Assembly: GCA_902363805.1 (NCBI GenBank)
Contig: CABJBF010000003.1
Coordinates: forward strand, 1 to 64,000
Source of the DNA: Eubacteriaceae bacterium
Lineage (GTDB): Bacteria > Bacillota > Clostridia > Lachnospirales > Lachnospiraceae
Reading direction: 5' to 3'
DNA: 64,000 bases
This document shows, in pieces, positions 54,007 through 63,980 of the stretch. The notes beneath the pieces were generated by a model. It worked only from the letters and a program-made list of their open reading frames with translations, was not told where the DNA came from and ran no database searches. Every line of letters starts with the position of its first letter. Within the stretch, counting starts at the first letter, position 1. A program made the position numbers and the translations under genes.

Positions 54007-55119
54007 CTATCCCCAAACTTCTTTAGCTATTTCTTTAACAAGCTTAAGCTTTGCCCACTGCTCTTCTTCTGTAAGCTTGTTTCCGATCTCGCATGATGCG
54101 AATCCGCACTGAGGACTTAAGTAAAGTCTGTCTAATGGAATATATTTTTCTGCTTCGTGTATTCTCTTTATTACTTCTTCCTTGTTTTCTAACTTAGGTG
54201 ACTTAGTTGTAATTAAGCCAAGGACTACCTTCTTGTCCCCTGAAACCTTGGCAAGTGGTTCAAAGCCGCCTGAACGTTCGTCATCAAATTCAAGATAATA
54301 TGCATTGACATTTTCTTCGCCGAACAATATATCTGCTACCGGATCATATGCTCCGCTGTTAGCATATGTTGAATGGAAGTTTCCACGACATACATGTGTG
54401 TTAATTACTATGTCCTTAGGTGCATTTGCGATAACCTTATTATTTATATCCTTGTGTGCTTTCTGGATTTCAATTAATCCTGACTGTGTTGTTCCGTATG
54501 CAAGATGTCCTGACTTATCTGCCATCATTTCCCATGTACAATCATCTAACTTAATGTTTCTGCATCCTGCTTCATACAAGTCATTAATAACCATGCCGTA
54601 TGCTTTTACAATATCGTCTGCTAATTCCTTATCTGTAGCATAATATTTTAATGTGTGTTCTCTGCTAAATGGCATTGTAAACTATGCTAAAAACTGTGCA
54701 GGCGATGGAATAGTTTGCTTTGCTATAGTATTTTCATCTTCAAACTGTTTCACGAATTTGAAATGTTCAACAAAAGGATGCTCTCCTTTTATGCCAACTT
54801 TTCCTACTAAATATGTGTCGTCGGCCATTGCGTCTTCACCGTGGAAAGGTAAGCCTGTCTTAGTTGGTGTGTTTCCCACTCCGTCGAATCCCCACATAAA
54901 ATCAAGATGCCATGTTGCACGTCTGAATTCTCCATCTGTAATTACGTTATATCCTAAATTTTTAGTTTTTATAATTAACTCTGTTATGCTTTCATCCTCA
55001 ACCTTTTTCAGTTCTTCGTACCCTATATTTCCATTTTCGAACTGTTTTCTTGCTTCCTTAAGCTTCTCCGGTCTTAAGAAACTTCCTACAAAGTTGGTTC
55101 TAGATATTCATTGACCCAT
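54007..55119 (-). pseudogene. Broken MetE-like (YxjG-type) methyltransferase
   Basis: The minus-strand frame reads as a cobalamin-independent methionine synthase C-domain-like protein (TNFVGSFLRP...ITDGEFRRATWHLDF...KQTIPSPAQF...). Two stops interrupt one frame: a TGA as the fourth codon after ATG 55119, and a TAG at 54679-54681 between AQFLA and FTMPF. The remaining 222-residue part carries the zinc-site-like segments (NTHVCRGN near 138, SPQCGFAS near 190). No ribosome binding site precedes the first ATG. It would transfer a methyl group to a thiol if intact; as it stands it is probably non-functional. Confidence 0.8.
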
Positions 55120-55236
55120 TAAACAAAATTAAAGTTTTTCATCCCTCTATTTTACGTCTCTGTATAACGGTAACATTTTTTGTAGCATTTTTCCATATAT
55201 TTTCACAGCTTACTGTAACATTTTTTATATCTATAT

Positions 55237-55314
55237 ATTTACATATATTTATGTAACTGTATTTACATATATTTCTGTAACCTGTTTGCTTTCACAATAC
55301 GTATCTGTTATAAT
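55237..55314 (+). promoter_or_regulatory. Promoter of the TauE-family gene with tandem palindromes
   Basis: -35 TTGCTT (55286-55291), 17 bp, -10 TATAAT (55309-55314). Directly upstream, two tandem near-identical copies with a 24-bp period start at 55237 and 55261. Each is also palindromic: TTACATATATTTATGTAA in copy 1 and TTACATATATTTCTGTAA in copy 2. They look like an operator pair; the regulator is unknown. Confidence 0.6.
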
Positions 55315-55360
55315 ATTTTCCAGTTTCATTATACTTAATGCTTAAAGGAGGACTTTTACA

Positions 55361-56137
55361 ATGTCTTTATTTATTACAATACTAGTTACTTTTTTTGCGG
55401 GAATGGGAGCAGGACTTGGTACCGGGTTTGCCGGAATGAGTGCCGCTGCCGTAATTAGCCCTATGTTAATCACTTTTCTTGGTATGGACCCTTATATGGC
55501 TGTAGGTATAGCACTTTCATCAGATGTTCTTGCCAGTGCTATCTCTGCTTACACTTATGGGAAAAATAAGAATCTTGACATTAAAAATGGTATTATTATG
55601 ATGGTCAGTGTTCTTGCATTTACAGTTGTCGGAAGCTATGTTTCCAGTCTTGTTCCTTCAACTACAATGGGTGGATTTTCAGTATTTATGACTTTTATTC
55701 TGGGTATTAAATTTATCGTAAAACCTGTTATGACAACTAAGGAAGCTATGGAAAATGTATCTGCAAAAAAACGTGCCATCCAGTCAGTTATATGTGGCGT
55801 TTTAATTGGATTTATATGTGGTTTCATCGGTGCAGGAGGTGGCATGATGATGTTACTTATACTAACATCTGTTCTTGGCTATGAATTAAAAACTGCTATC
55901 GGAACAAGTGTATTTATTATGGCATTTACTGCATTTACAGGTGCTGCATCTCATTTTGCCATAGGTGGCGTACCTGATGTGAAAGTTTGGATTTTGTGTA
56001 TTTTGTTCACATTAATCTGGGCTAGAATTGCAGCAGTTTTTGCAAATAAAGCAACACCTAAAACCTTAAATCGTGCAACAGGTATTATACTTGTAGTTCT
56101 TGGAATTGTTGTTATGGGATTTTCTATGTTTGCATAA
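55361..56137 (+). CDS. Sulfite exporter TauE/SafE family protein
   Basis: Membrane protein of 258 residues with about eight hydrophobic segments in two repeated halves, each carrying a Gly-rich motif (GAGLGTGFAGMS near 16-27 and GFICGFIGAGGGMM near 145-158), the mark of the TauE/SafE (DUF81) family. Members move sulfite, sulfoacetate or other organic sulfur anions; the substrate here is not known. The ATG has AGGAGG 8 nt upstream. The neighbouring broken MetE-like gene hints at sulfur metabolism but is weak evidence. Confidence 0.88.
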   Translation: MSLFITILVTFFAGMGAGLGTGFAGMSAAAVISPMLITFLGMDPYMAVGIALSSDVLASAISAYTYGKNKNLDIKNGIIMMVSVLAFTVVGSYVSSLVPSTTMGGFSVFMTFILGIKFIVKPVMTTKEAMENVSAKKRAIQSVICGVLIGFICGFIGAGGGMMMLLILTSVLGYELKTAIGTSVFIMAFTAFTGAASHFAIGGVPDVKVWILCILFTLIWARIAAVFANKATPKTLNRATGIILVVLGIVVMGFSMFA

Positions 56138-56163
56138 CCACAAAACTGGAAATATTATATTTA

Positions 56164-56207
56164 AAAATACAGATAAACTTTTGTTATTAAAATTTATCTG
56201 TATTTTT
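56164..56207. terminator. Bidirectional terminator
   Basis: Arms AAAATACAGATAAA (56164-56177) and TTTATCTGTATTTT (56193-56206) pair perfectly with T-runs on both strands, between convergent genes. Confidence 0.85.
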
Positions 56208-56301
56208 TATTTCATTATGACTAAAATTTTCTTAGCCTTAATCTTAAATAATTTTCTAAATTTTCAATATTATCATAACCATAAATTTTATTTAATTTTT
56301 G

Positions 56302-57549
56302 TTACAATTTGAAATGTTCCTTTACAAATTCCATATCCTGAACCAACTCTACTGTTCCTAAATAATCTTTTTTTTCATTTCTTACTGCCATACAGGTCAC
56401 TAACATTGTTCTTCCATTCTTTTCCATCCATACCGGTACCTTGTCCATATTTCCACTTTTAAATTCTTCTATAATTCTTCTCACCTGTTTTTCTACTTTT
56501 GGAGGATGACATGAAAACACTTCCCTTCCAATAGCCATTTCCGGTCGCTTAAATACCTTAGGGCCTTCATTAAAATATCTGTTTATATTTTCTGTATCTA
56601 CAAATGTTATTTCAAGTGGAATTGTATTAAGCATAGCTGCAAGCTGTTCTACTGTCATTGTTCCTCCAGCCATCACTATTTCATCTTCTTTTACTTTCCT
56701 GTCTTCTACTATTTTTTTCTTTTTAGTAATATATGCCTTTTCTGCTTCTTCCCAAATCACATTTTCTACATCCAGACATTTTTCATAATCCTTTGAGTCT
56801 ATATATATGTCATACCACTCTGTTTCCGTAAAATTTAATGCACAATTAGGAAAAAGTATATTTGCCTCTTTATATATCATTTCTTTTATTCGAATTAAAA
56901 CCGCTTTAAATCTCTCTTTCCATTCGTTATCCTGTTCATCTGCATTGTATAATTTTGTTATTTCATCCCTGATTTCATCATCTACCGTCCACATTACATC
57001 CGATGGTCCACTAATATCATACTTAACTTTTAAATGGGGATACAGCAAATCTCCCTTCTTTGCATAATGAATTGCTATCTGTCTTAGATTAGTTAATAAT
57101 TCTTTCTCAATATTTCCATCATTTGCAACACCCATACATCTTTCAACTAGCTGTTCAATTTTTTCATTTTCACGGGTAAATGTATATAATGGATGTCCCG
57201 AAATACTAATTAGTTTTTTGGTTGCAGCCATCCTTTTTTCTTTAACAGACTGATTTGCAGCTTTTTCTGCATTTAAAATTCTTTCTTCTGTAGTTTTTCC
57301 ATGGAATAATGCAGAATGTACATCACATAACTTTTGAACCTCTTCTAAAGGCGTTCCTTCTTTTAACAGCCTTTGTTCCGCTAACATAATTTCAGACGCG
57401 TCAACCTCTTTAAATTCTTTTACAAAATCAGCACGTACACTTTCGAGGTTGTCTTTATTTTTAAGTCTTTTTAAATACTCTTTAATTTTTTCTATTACAT
57501 CTTCTCTAGTCAACTTATCACCACTTCTACTAATATTTAATTTATCCAT
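56302..57549 (-). CDS. DUF438/hemerythrin-like/PAS domain protein
   Basis: Cytosolic protein of 415 residues. An N-terminal DUF438 domain (about 15-85; QRLLKEGTPLEEVQKLCDVHSALF) is followed by a hemerythrin-like HHE domain (about 115-270; SGHPLYTFTREN, IHYAKKGDLLYPHL, WTVDDEIRDE) and a C-terminal PAS domain (about 300-415). The family is thought to bind a di-iron centre and sense or handle oxygen or redox ligands, but the role is not settled. Single gene, with no partner nearby. Confidence 0.85.
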   Translation of the reverse strand: MDKLNISRSGDKLTREDVIEKIKEYLKRLKNKDNLESVRADFVKEFKEVDASEIMLAEQRLLKEGTPLEEVQKLCDVHSALFHGKTTEERILNAEKAANQSVKEKRMAATKKLISISGHPLYTFTRENEKIEQLVERCMGVANDGNIEKELLTNLRQIAIHYAKKGDLLYPHLKVKYDISGPSDVMWTVDDEIRDEITKLYNADEQDNEWKERFKAVLIRIKEMIYKEANILFPNCALNFTETEWYDIYIDSKDYEKCLDVENVIWEEAEKAYITKKKKIVEDRKVKEDEIVMAGGTMTVEQLAAMLNTIPLEITFVDTENINRYFNEGPKVFKRPEMAIGREVFSCHPPKVEKQVRRIIEEFKSGNMDKVPVWMEKNGRTMLVTCMAVRNEKKDYLGTVELVQDMEFVKEHFKL

Positions 57550-57732
57550 TTCTTAATTCCTTCCCAATATATATTCTATATTAGTTTTTTTATTTTTAAA
57601 TATAATATACATATATTGACCGATATTGCGAAAAATGTCCTTACATCAGTTTTTTTCTGATATAAAGACACCTTAATTTTACTATAATTATTTATACCAT
57701 TCTTTTCGTCTGGTTGAAAGATATGGAACTTT

Positions 57733-59070
57733 CTATTTTAAACTAATCTCTCCATTTTCGCCTGTTATAATAGCTGTCTCATAAAATTTCTTCACAGCCT
57801 TTATCATTAATTCTGTATCTTTTATTCCTGCCGTCTCGTATGGCGAATGCATTGCAAGCTGTGCAAGTCCTATATCTACTGTATTAAGTGATATATGACT
57901 GTTTGAAATATTTCCAAGAGTTGAGCCACCCGGAATATCTGAACGATTTACATATGACTGAACAGGCACTTCCGCTTTTTTGCAAATTTCCTTAAATATT
58001 GCTGCCGATACTGCATCAGTTGTATATTTTTGATTTGCATTATATTTAATAACAATTCCTTTATTCATATATGGTCTGTTTGTTGGGTCAGCTTTTTCCT
58101 TATAATTAGGATGTACCGCATGAGCGTTATCTGCTGAAAGCATAAATGATGATGCACACGCTCTTACAAAATCTTCATTGTCTTTTCCCTTACACATTGA
58201 AATTCGTGAAAGTACATCTGCAAGAAATGATGAATCAGCTCCCTGTTTCGTAGTACTTCCAACTTCCTCGTTGTCAAAAACAGCACATACATTTACACTT
58301 TCTTTATTTGTCTCTTTGCTTTTAATCAATGCATTTATGCAACTATACGCACACATTACGTCATCTAGTCTTGGAGCTGATATAAATTCATTTTCTGCTC
58401 CCCAAATTGTCCCCAATTCTCTATTGTACACAAATAAATCAATGCTAATGATAGCTTCAGCATCTGTGTCCGCTTCTTTGGCAATCAATTCTTTAAATTT
58501 ATTCTTAGAAGAAATTTCACCAAATAACGGAATCATATCTTTTTGTGGATTATATTTTATTCCGTTATTAGCATCTCTGTTCATATGAATTGCAAGATTT
58601 GGTATAACACACAAATCCCTATCTACATTTATAAGAACAGGCTTAAGGGTATTTCCATCCTTTATAATAACCCGTCCTGCTACTGAAAGTGGTCTGTCAA
58701 GCCAAGGTGCCATCAACATTCCACCGTACTTTTCTACATTTAATGTTACATAATTACTGTCTTCTATCATCTCAGGATTTTCTTTAATTTTAAATGCCGG
58801 TGAATCACTATGTGCAGCTGCTATCTGGAAATTATAAAAATCTTCATTCTCAGGCATACAAAATGCAATTATTGATGAATCATTTCTTGTTACATAATAT
58901 TTTCCATTAGGTTTAATTTCCCATCTATCCATTTCATTTAACTTAACAAAGCCTGCACTTTCAAGCATTTTTGAAAAATTATTTACTACATGGAATGCTG
59001 TAGGGCTTTTCTTTATAAACGCCATTAGTTCTTTTGATGTATTTCTATAATTACTGTTATTTTCTGCCAT
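57733..59070 (-). CDS. M18-family aminopeptidase
   Basis: Aspartyl-aminopeptidase-like M18 metallopeptidase of 445 residues, forming large cytosolic shells that trim peptides with two zinc ions. Ligands and catalytic residues are visible: AAHSDSPAFK near 84-93 (His and Asp), FDNEEVGS near 260 (Glu pair), and SADNAHAVHPNY near 313 (Asp and His). The full family length is present. Single gene; the upstream gap holds no further gene. Confidence 0.9.
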   Translation of the reverse strand: MAENNSNYRNTSKELMAFIKKSPTAFHVVNNFSKMLESAGFVKLNEMDRWEIKPNGKYYVTRNDSSIIAFCMPENEDFYNFQIAAAHSDSPAFKIKENPEMIEDSNYVTLNVEKYGGMLMAPWLDRPLSVAGRVIIKDGNTLKPVLINVDRDLCVIPNLAIHMNRDANNGIKYNPQKDMIPLFGEISSKNKFKELIAKEADTDAEAIISIDLFVYNRELGTIWGAENEFISAPRLDDVMCAYSCINALIKSKETNKESVNVCAVFDNEEVGSTTKQGADSSFLADVLSRISMCKGKDNEDFVRACASSFMLSADNAHAVHPNYKEKADPTNRPYMNKGIVIKYNANQKYTTDAVSAAIFKEICKKAEVPVQSYVNRSDIPGGSTLGNISNSHISLNTVDIGLAQLAMHSPYETAGIKDTELMIKAVKKFYETAIITGENGEISLK

Positions 59071-59196
59071 GTTGTCTCCTCTTTTTATTAACTCGTTGTA
59101 TTTTTATTATTATATTTTTTTAATTTCACTATTCTCAAATAAATTGTTTGCGTTTTTATTAATGGCAACTCTTTCCTTAAAATTACATTCTAATCT

Positions 59197-60519
59197 CTAC
59201 TCAAAATTTTTAATAAACTGTCTATAAAACACATATCCGACTATACTTGTTATAATCTCAGTTACCGGAAATGTCAGCCAGAATAGATTGAGTCCAAATC
59301 TCGAAAATAAATATCCAAGTGGAACAAATAAGAATACCGTTCTAATTACAGTTAATGCTGAACTCTTGAAACTATATCCCACTGCCTGAAAAAATACAGG
59401 AAATATGAGTGAAGTTACCATTGGAATAAAACCTACACCTATAAATCTAAACCCAATTCGTCCAATTTCTATTACTAACGCATCTTTAGTAAATACATGT
59501 AACATTTGAGCCGGAATAGTTTCAAAGCACAATGTTCCAATTGCCATTAATACCCATCCAAATGCTACTGATGTAAATAATGTTTTTTTGCATCTATCTA
59601 TACTCTTTGCCGCATAATTAAAACTTATTACGGGAACTATACATGTCTGCATTGCTCCAAGTGGAATAAAGAAAAATGTCTGCCACTTATAATAAAGCCC
59701 AAGTGTAGTTACTGCCTGGTCTGAGAATGTCGCCAATATTAAATTAAGTCCTAATATATAAAAAGTATACGCTGACTGCATTAATATATTAGGAAGCCCC
59801 ATCTGAAATATTTTTTTAATATACTGAGGATATAATTTCTTTGATGGTGATTTTCTAAAACCTTTTTTCCAAACAATTATTGCTGCCACTATCTGGCCTG
59901 CCACTGTTGCAATTGCAGCTCCTCCAATACCCATTTCAGGCAATCCAAACATTCCAAATATTAGCAATGGATCAATAATAATATTTGTAACTGCCCCTAT
60001 CACCTGAGCTATCATAGGCGTTTTCATATCTCCATTTGCCTGAATTACTTTTGTCCATACACTTTCCAAAAATAAGCCAAAACTGAATATACATACTATT
60101 CTTCCATAAACTATAACATCATTAATTACTGTAACGGAATTTGTAGACATTCTTGCATATCCCGGCATAATTAACCAGCAAATGCCGGCAAATAATAACC
60201 ACAAAACTATTGCTAAAGGCGTTCCTACTCCTGCATACTCGTCAGCCTCTTTTTTATTTCCTATTCCAAGCTTAGCAGCCATGACTGTATTAATGCCAAC
60301 ACCTGTTCCTACTGCTAATGCAATCATCAGTAGCTGTATAGGATAAATAATTGATAATGCCGTAAGTCCTGAATCTGAATATTTTCCTACGAATAAACTG
60401 TCCACAATATTATATAATGCCTGTATAAGCTGTGCAAACATAACAGGTGGAGCTAGTTTAAATAATATTTTACTAATCTTTTCCTGTCCAAAAAATTCTG
60501 TTGTATCTGTTGCATTCAT
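59197..60519 (-). CDS. MATE family efflux transporter
   Basis: Multidrug/oligosaccharidyl-lipid/polysaccharide flippase superfamily protein, 440 residues with twelve hydrophobic segments. It has the MATE pattern of two related halves, with helix 1 motif LAPPVMFAQLIQALYNIVDSLF near residues 17-38. It would export cationic or toxic compounds with sodium or protons; the substrate is unknown. The ATG at 60519 has a weak purine-rich site (AAAAG) upstream. Single gene. Confidence 0.9.
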   Translation of the reverse strand: MNATDTTEFFGQEKISKILFKLAPPVMFAQLIQALYNIVDSLFVGKYSDSGLTALSIIYPIQLLMIALAVGTGVGINTVMAAKLGIGNKKEADEYAGVGTPLAIVLWLLFAGICWLIMPGYARMSTNSVTVINDVIVYGRIVCIFSFGLFLESVWTKVIQANGDMKTPMIAQVIGAVTNIIIDPLLIFGMFGLPEMGIGGAAIATVAGQIVAAIIVWKKGFRKSPSKKLYPQYIKKIFQMGLPNILMQSAYTFYILGLNLILATFSDQAVTTLGLYYKWQTFFFIPLGAMQTCIVPVISFNYAAKSIDRCKKTLFTSVAFGWVLMAIGTLCFETIPAQMLHVFTKDALVIEIGRIGFRFIGVGFIPMVTSLIFPVFFQAVGYSFKSSALTVIRTVFLFVPLGYLFSRFGLNLFWLTFPVTEIITSIVGYVFYRQFIKNFE

Positions 60520-60707
60520 AACTTTTCCTCATAATTTTCATTTCAAATCAGCTTCATTTTAGACTTCTGAAAAAGTGTTGTCAACAAACTTATTTGCTCC
60601 TAAAACAAACTTAAAATTAATTTTAAATAAAAAGTGATTAATTAAAGCCTCGTTTTTTCTTCACAAAAAACTCGCCTTTATAAATATGGCCTTGCCCTAT
60701 ACAAAAA

Positions 60708-60740
60708 AACAGAAACTCTTAAACTATCAGAGTCTCTGTT
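60708..60740 (-). terminator. Terminator of the second NSS symporter gene
   Basis: Arms AACAGAAACTC (60708-60718) and GAGTCTCTGTT (60730-60740) pair with one G-T wobble; seven T follow on the minus strand. Confidence 0.85.
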
Positions 60741-60751
60741 CTTTAGAATCT

Positions 60752-62149
60752 TTATTTCGTAATCATATTTAGTAAACCTGTTGACTGCAAGAATAAAATA
60801 ATCATAATTAATGGCATTATATATTTTATCATAACATTATATAATTTTTTACGTGAGAACTTTTCTCCATTTAACTCCATTTCCTCTGCAATCCATGACG
60901 GCTTCATAATCCAACCAATAAGTATCGCTGATAGCAATGAAATAAATGGCATAAGGAAACTGTTACTAATATAATCCATAATATCCAAAAGCTGTCCTGT
61001 GCTTCCGTTTGGAAGTTTAACTTCTACATAGAAAATGCTATATCCTAAAGCAATAACTGCTGTTGCAATTAAATAAATAACAGATAGAATTCCTGTAGTT
61101 TTCTTTCTATCTGCATGGAAAATTTCCATACAATTTGCAACGATTGATTCTAATACAGAAATACATGAAGTTAATGCCGCAAATCCTGCTAATACAAAGA
61201 AAATAAGTCCTACAATTCTGCCTGCAAATCCCATTCTATAAAATACACTTGGAAGTGATACAAACATAAGTCCCGGCCCTGCTGACATTCCATCAATACC
61301 TGAGAAAACAAATACAGCAGGAATAATCATCATACCGGCTAAGAAAGCTACTGCCGTATCCATAATTTCAATATGAGATACTGCTTTATTTAAATTAACA
61401 TCTTTCTTAACATATGAACCATATGTAATCATAATACCCATTGATACACTTAATGAGAAGAATAACTGACTCATTGCATCTAATGAAATCTGTAAAAATT
61501 TCTGTACGGTAATACCTGACATATCAGGTTTTAAATAAACCTTTAATCCCTGAAGACCTGTTCTAACTGTTCCATCATCTAAAGTTGTTTTTAACGTTAA
61601 TGAGAAAATTGCTATTCCGATTACTAGAAGTAAAAGTACCGGCATAACGAATTTAGAAACTCTCTCAATACCTTTTTCAACTCCGTTATAAACTATAATT
61701 GCTGTTAAAAGCATAAAAATAATTCCAAACCATACTGAAGAATGTGAAGAAATAAAGTTTGTAAAACAATTGTCCGCTACTGCATCTTTTCCTGAACCGA
61801 AAATATAAATAGTCATATACTTAAGAATCCATCCACCGATTACAGCATAATAAGTCATAATTAATACCGGAACAAAAAATGTAATAACCCCTAAAAACTT
61901 CCACTTCTTTCTCATTGACTGATATGCATATATCGCACTCTTTCCTGTCTTACGACCTATTGCAATATCAGTTGTTAATAATGTAAAACCTACTGTCAAT
62001 ACAAGCACCAAATATATGATAAGGAAAAGTCCTCCACCATCCTTTGCTGCCAGATATGGGAATCTCCAAAGATTTCCTACACCTACAGCACTTCCTGCCG
62101 CAGCGAGTACAAATCCTACCTGCCCACTAAACCCGTTTTTTTGTTTCAT
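60752..62149 (-). CDS. Sodium-dependent transporter, NSS family (second copy)
   Basis: LeuT-fold symporter of 465 residues with about twelve helices and the helix 1 signature AAGSAVGVGNLWRFPYL. It is a paralogue of the gene at 42924 but clearly diverged. The ATG at 62149 is chosen because GAGG lies 8 nt upstream; the GTG at 62158 would overlap that site. Substrate unknown, probably an amino acid. Single gene with its own terminator. Confidence 0.9.
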   Translation of the reverse strand: MKQKNGFSGQVGFVLAAAGSAVGVGNLWRFPYLAAKDGGGLFLIIYLVLVLTVGFTLLTTDIAIGRKTGKSAIYAYQSMRKKWKFLGVITFFVPVLIMTYYAVIGGWILKYMTIYIFGSGKDAVADNCFTNFISSHSSVWFGIIFMLLTAIIVYNGVEKGIERVSKFVMPVLLLLVIGIAIFSLTLKTTLDDGTVRTGLQGLKVYLKPDMSGITVQKFLQISLDAMSQLFFSLSVSMGIMITYGSYVKKDVNLNKAVSHIEIMDTAVAFLAGMMIIPAVFVFSGIDGMSAGPGLMFVSLPSVFYRMGFAGRIVGLIFFVLAGFAALTSCISVLESIVANCMEIFHADRKKTTGILSVIYLIATAVIALGYSIFYVEVKLPNGSTGQLLDIMDYISNSFLMPFISLLSAILIGWIMKPSWIAEEMELNGEKFSRKKLYNVMIKYIMPLIMIILFLQSTGLLNMITK

Positions 62150-62356
62150 AATTGTCACCTCATAAATTTTATTTTTACTTAATTAAATTAAGTTGCTGTA
62201 TTTAAAGGTAACATATTTTTGCTTTTTTAACAACATAATATGCTTTTTATTTATATAGCATAAAAGTATTTTTCTGTACCGTAATTACAATATGCATTTT
62301 TCTACGCCATAAATTTTTTATACACTGTAGACACACTTTTTATGTAGTAAATTATC

Positions 62357-63340
62357 TTAGTTGTTTTTCCAATATTCCGGTGTCACATCACGATTTAAAT
62401 TTTTTAACATTTCTCTATCACTTCTAATCGTTGCACACGCTACAGTTGTAAGCATATCTCCTGTAATACTTGCAGATGCACCTGATTCAAATGCTATTTC
62501 TCCATCATTTGTTAGTAATGCTCTTCCTGCTGCTAAGCGAATATTTGCCTCCGGATTAATATATCTGAAAAATGCTATTGTTCTTAAAATATCATCCTCT
62601 GTAAGCTTTGGAAGATTTTCAAGTGGTGTTCCTTTTATAGGCATAAGTGCATTTATTGGAATTGAGTCAATTTCTAATTCTGCAAGGCTTACTGCCATAT
62701 CTAATCTGTCTTCCCATGTTTCTCCCATTCCAATAATTCCACCGGAGCATGCACACATACCTTCTGCTTTTACTTTTTTTAGTGTTTCGATTTTCTGCTC
62801 ATAAGTATGTGTTGTACATATATTAGGAAAATTACGTTTTGATGTTTCTATATTATGATGATAGCTTGTGACACCTGCCATATGAAGTCTATGTAACTGC
62901 TCCTCATTTAAAAATCCCATCGATGCACACAAATCAATTTTGCACTGTGACTTCATCGTCTCATATGCATGAATCGCTTTGTCAAATTCTTCTCCGGTCA
63001 AAGCTCTCCCTGCTGTAACAATTGAAAATCTGTCTACTCCTTCTCTCTCATTTAACTTACAGGCTTCTAATATTTTCTCTTCCGGTAGAAAATCATAAGT
63101 TTCACAATTTGTATTATAATGTGCAGACTGAGCACAATATTTACAATCCTCAGGACACCTTCCACTTCTTCCATTAATTATGGAGCACAAATCTACTTTA
63201 TCTCCTATAAAATATTCGCGAATTTTATCTGCTCCCGCGCAAAGTTCCTTTAAATCGCAATTTAAAAAGACAGACAAATCATCTTCTCTTGATATTCGTC
63301 TGCCTTTTATAATTTCCTGTGCCAAATCTAACATATTCAT
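62357..63340 (-). CDS. bioB: Biotin synthase
   Basis: Radical SAM enzyme of 327 residues that inserts sulfur into dethiobiotin to make biotin, in the cytosol. The SAM-cluster motif CPEDCKYC lies near residues 61-68, after NGRSGR. Further family blocks include SIVTAGRAL, YHHNIETSK, GGIIGMGET and INALMPIKGTPL. The ATG at 63340 has AAGGAGA upstream. No other bio genes lie here, so it may act on imported dethiobiotin. A BirA-type operator overlaps its promoter. Confidence 0.95.
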   Translation of the reverse strand: MNMLDLAQEIIKGRRISREDDLSVFLNCDLKELCAGADKIREYFIGDKVDLCSIINGRSGRCPEDCKYCAQSAHYNTNCETYDFLPEEKILEACKLNEREGVDRFSIVTAGRALTGEEFDKAIHAYETMKSQCKIDLCASMGFLNEEQLHRLHMAGVTSYHHNIETSKRNFPNICTTHTYEQKIETLKKVKAEGMCACSGGIIGMGETWEDRLDMAVSLAELEIDSIPINALMPIKGTPLENLPKLTEDDILRTIAFFRYINPEANIRLAAGRALLTNDGEIAFESGASASITGDMLTTVACATIRSDREMLKNLNRDVTPEYWKNN

Positions 63341-63375
63341 CTTTTAATCTCCTTTTTCATAATTCATTTTATTCA

Positions 63376-63405
63376 ATATTACATTAAAGGAGTTTTGATT
63401 GTCAA
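63376..63405 (-). promoter_or_regulatory. Promoter of bioB
   Basis: Minus-strand TTGACA (63400-63405), 18 bp, TAATAT (63376-63381). The -35 lies inside one arm of the BirA-type operator. Confidence 0.7.
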
Positions 63406-63429
63406 CTCAAAACTTTATTTAAGTTGACA
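63400..63429. promoter_or_regulatory. BirA-type biotin operator
   Basis: Inverted arms TGTCAACT (63400-63407) and AGTTGACA (63422-63429) with 14 bp between, matching the TTGTNAAC...GTTNACAA layout of Gram-positive BirA sites. It should repress bioB when biotin is plentiful. Confidence 0.8.
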
Positions 63430-63452
63430 GTCATTAAAATATGTTTTACACA

Positions 63453-63980
63453 TTATTTAATGTAAAATACCCTATTTACTTTTCTCTTTGCAGCCTTTGG
63501 TGTTTCTCCATCTGCATAACCTAAAGCACAATGACCTATTCCAACATATTCTCCTGTAATATCTAATGATTTAAGAATGTTCTTTCCCCATTCCGTTTCG
63601 AATTCTTCCTTTGCACGGTGTATCCAACAACTTCCAATACCCAAATCATGTGCTGCTAACATAAGATTTCCCATTACAAGACTTCCATCATAAATTCCTG
63701 TTGGCCAATCCTTTCTAGCTAAAACAATTAGCATTGCAGGAGCTCCATAGAATGGGTCAAATCCTTCTTCCCATCCACCAATCTTTCTATTCATCTCAGC
63801 TATTTCATCTCTTAATTCCTTTTTTGTCACCTGAATAATTATTGTATTTTGAGTTCCTTTTCCACTTGCTGCATATAATCCTGCTTCGATAATCTGATCC
63901 AGAATTTCCTGTGGGACCATATCAGACTTATATTTACGAATACTTCTTCTTTCTTTCATTTCTTTTAATACTTCACTCAT
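63453..63980 (-). CDS. Nitroreductase family protein
   Basis: FMN-dependent oxidoreductase of 175 residues with the family start RRSIRKYKSDMVP (phosphate-binding Arg and Ser), the central segment AASGKGTQN, and the C-terminal GIGHCALGY. It would reduce nitro or quinone compounds with NAD(P)H; the natural substrate is unknown. The ATG has AAGGAGG upstream, so the gene is complete despite lying at the window edge. The BirA-type operator and bioB promoter follow it. Confidence 0.88.
   Translation of the reverse strand: MSEVLKEMKERRSIRKYKSDMVPQEILDQIIEAGLYAASGKGTQNTIIIQVTKKELRDEIAEMNRKIGGWEEGFDPFYGAPAMLIVLARKDWPTGIYDGSLVMGNLMLAAHDLGIGSCWIHRAKEEFETEWGKNILKSLDITGEYVGIGHCALGYADGETPKAAKRKVNRVFYIK

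Noticed and set aside
54679..54681. TAG inside the MetE-like gene as a possible pyrrolysine codon
   Set aside because: No pyrrolysine genes are seen here, the protein is a MetE-type rather than methylamine-type methyltransferase, and a second stop (TGA) interrupts the same gene. Decay or sequencing error is simpler.
54653..55114. 153-codon plus-strand frame opposite the MetE-like gene
   Set aside because: It is the reverse-strand shadow of a recognisable homologous frame and has no ribosome binding site or protein-like features of its own.
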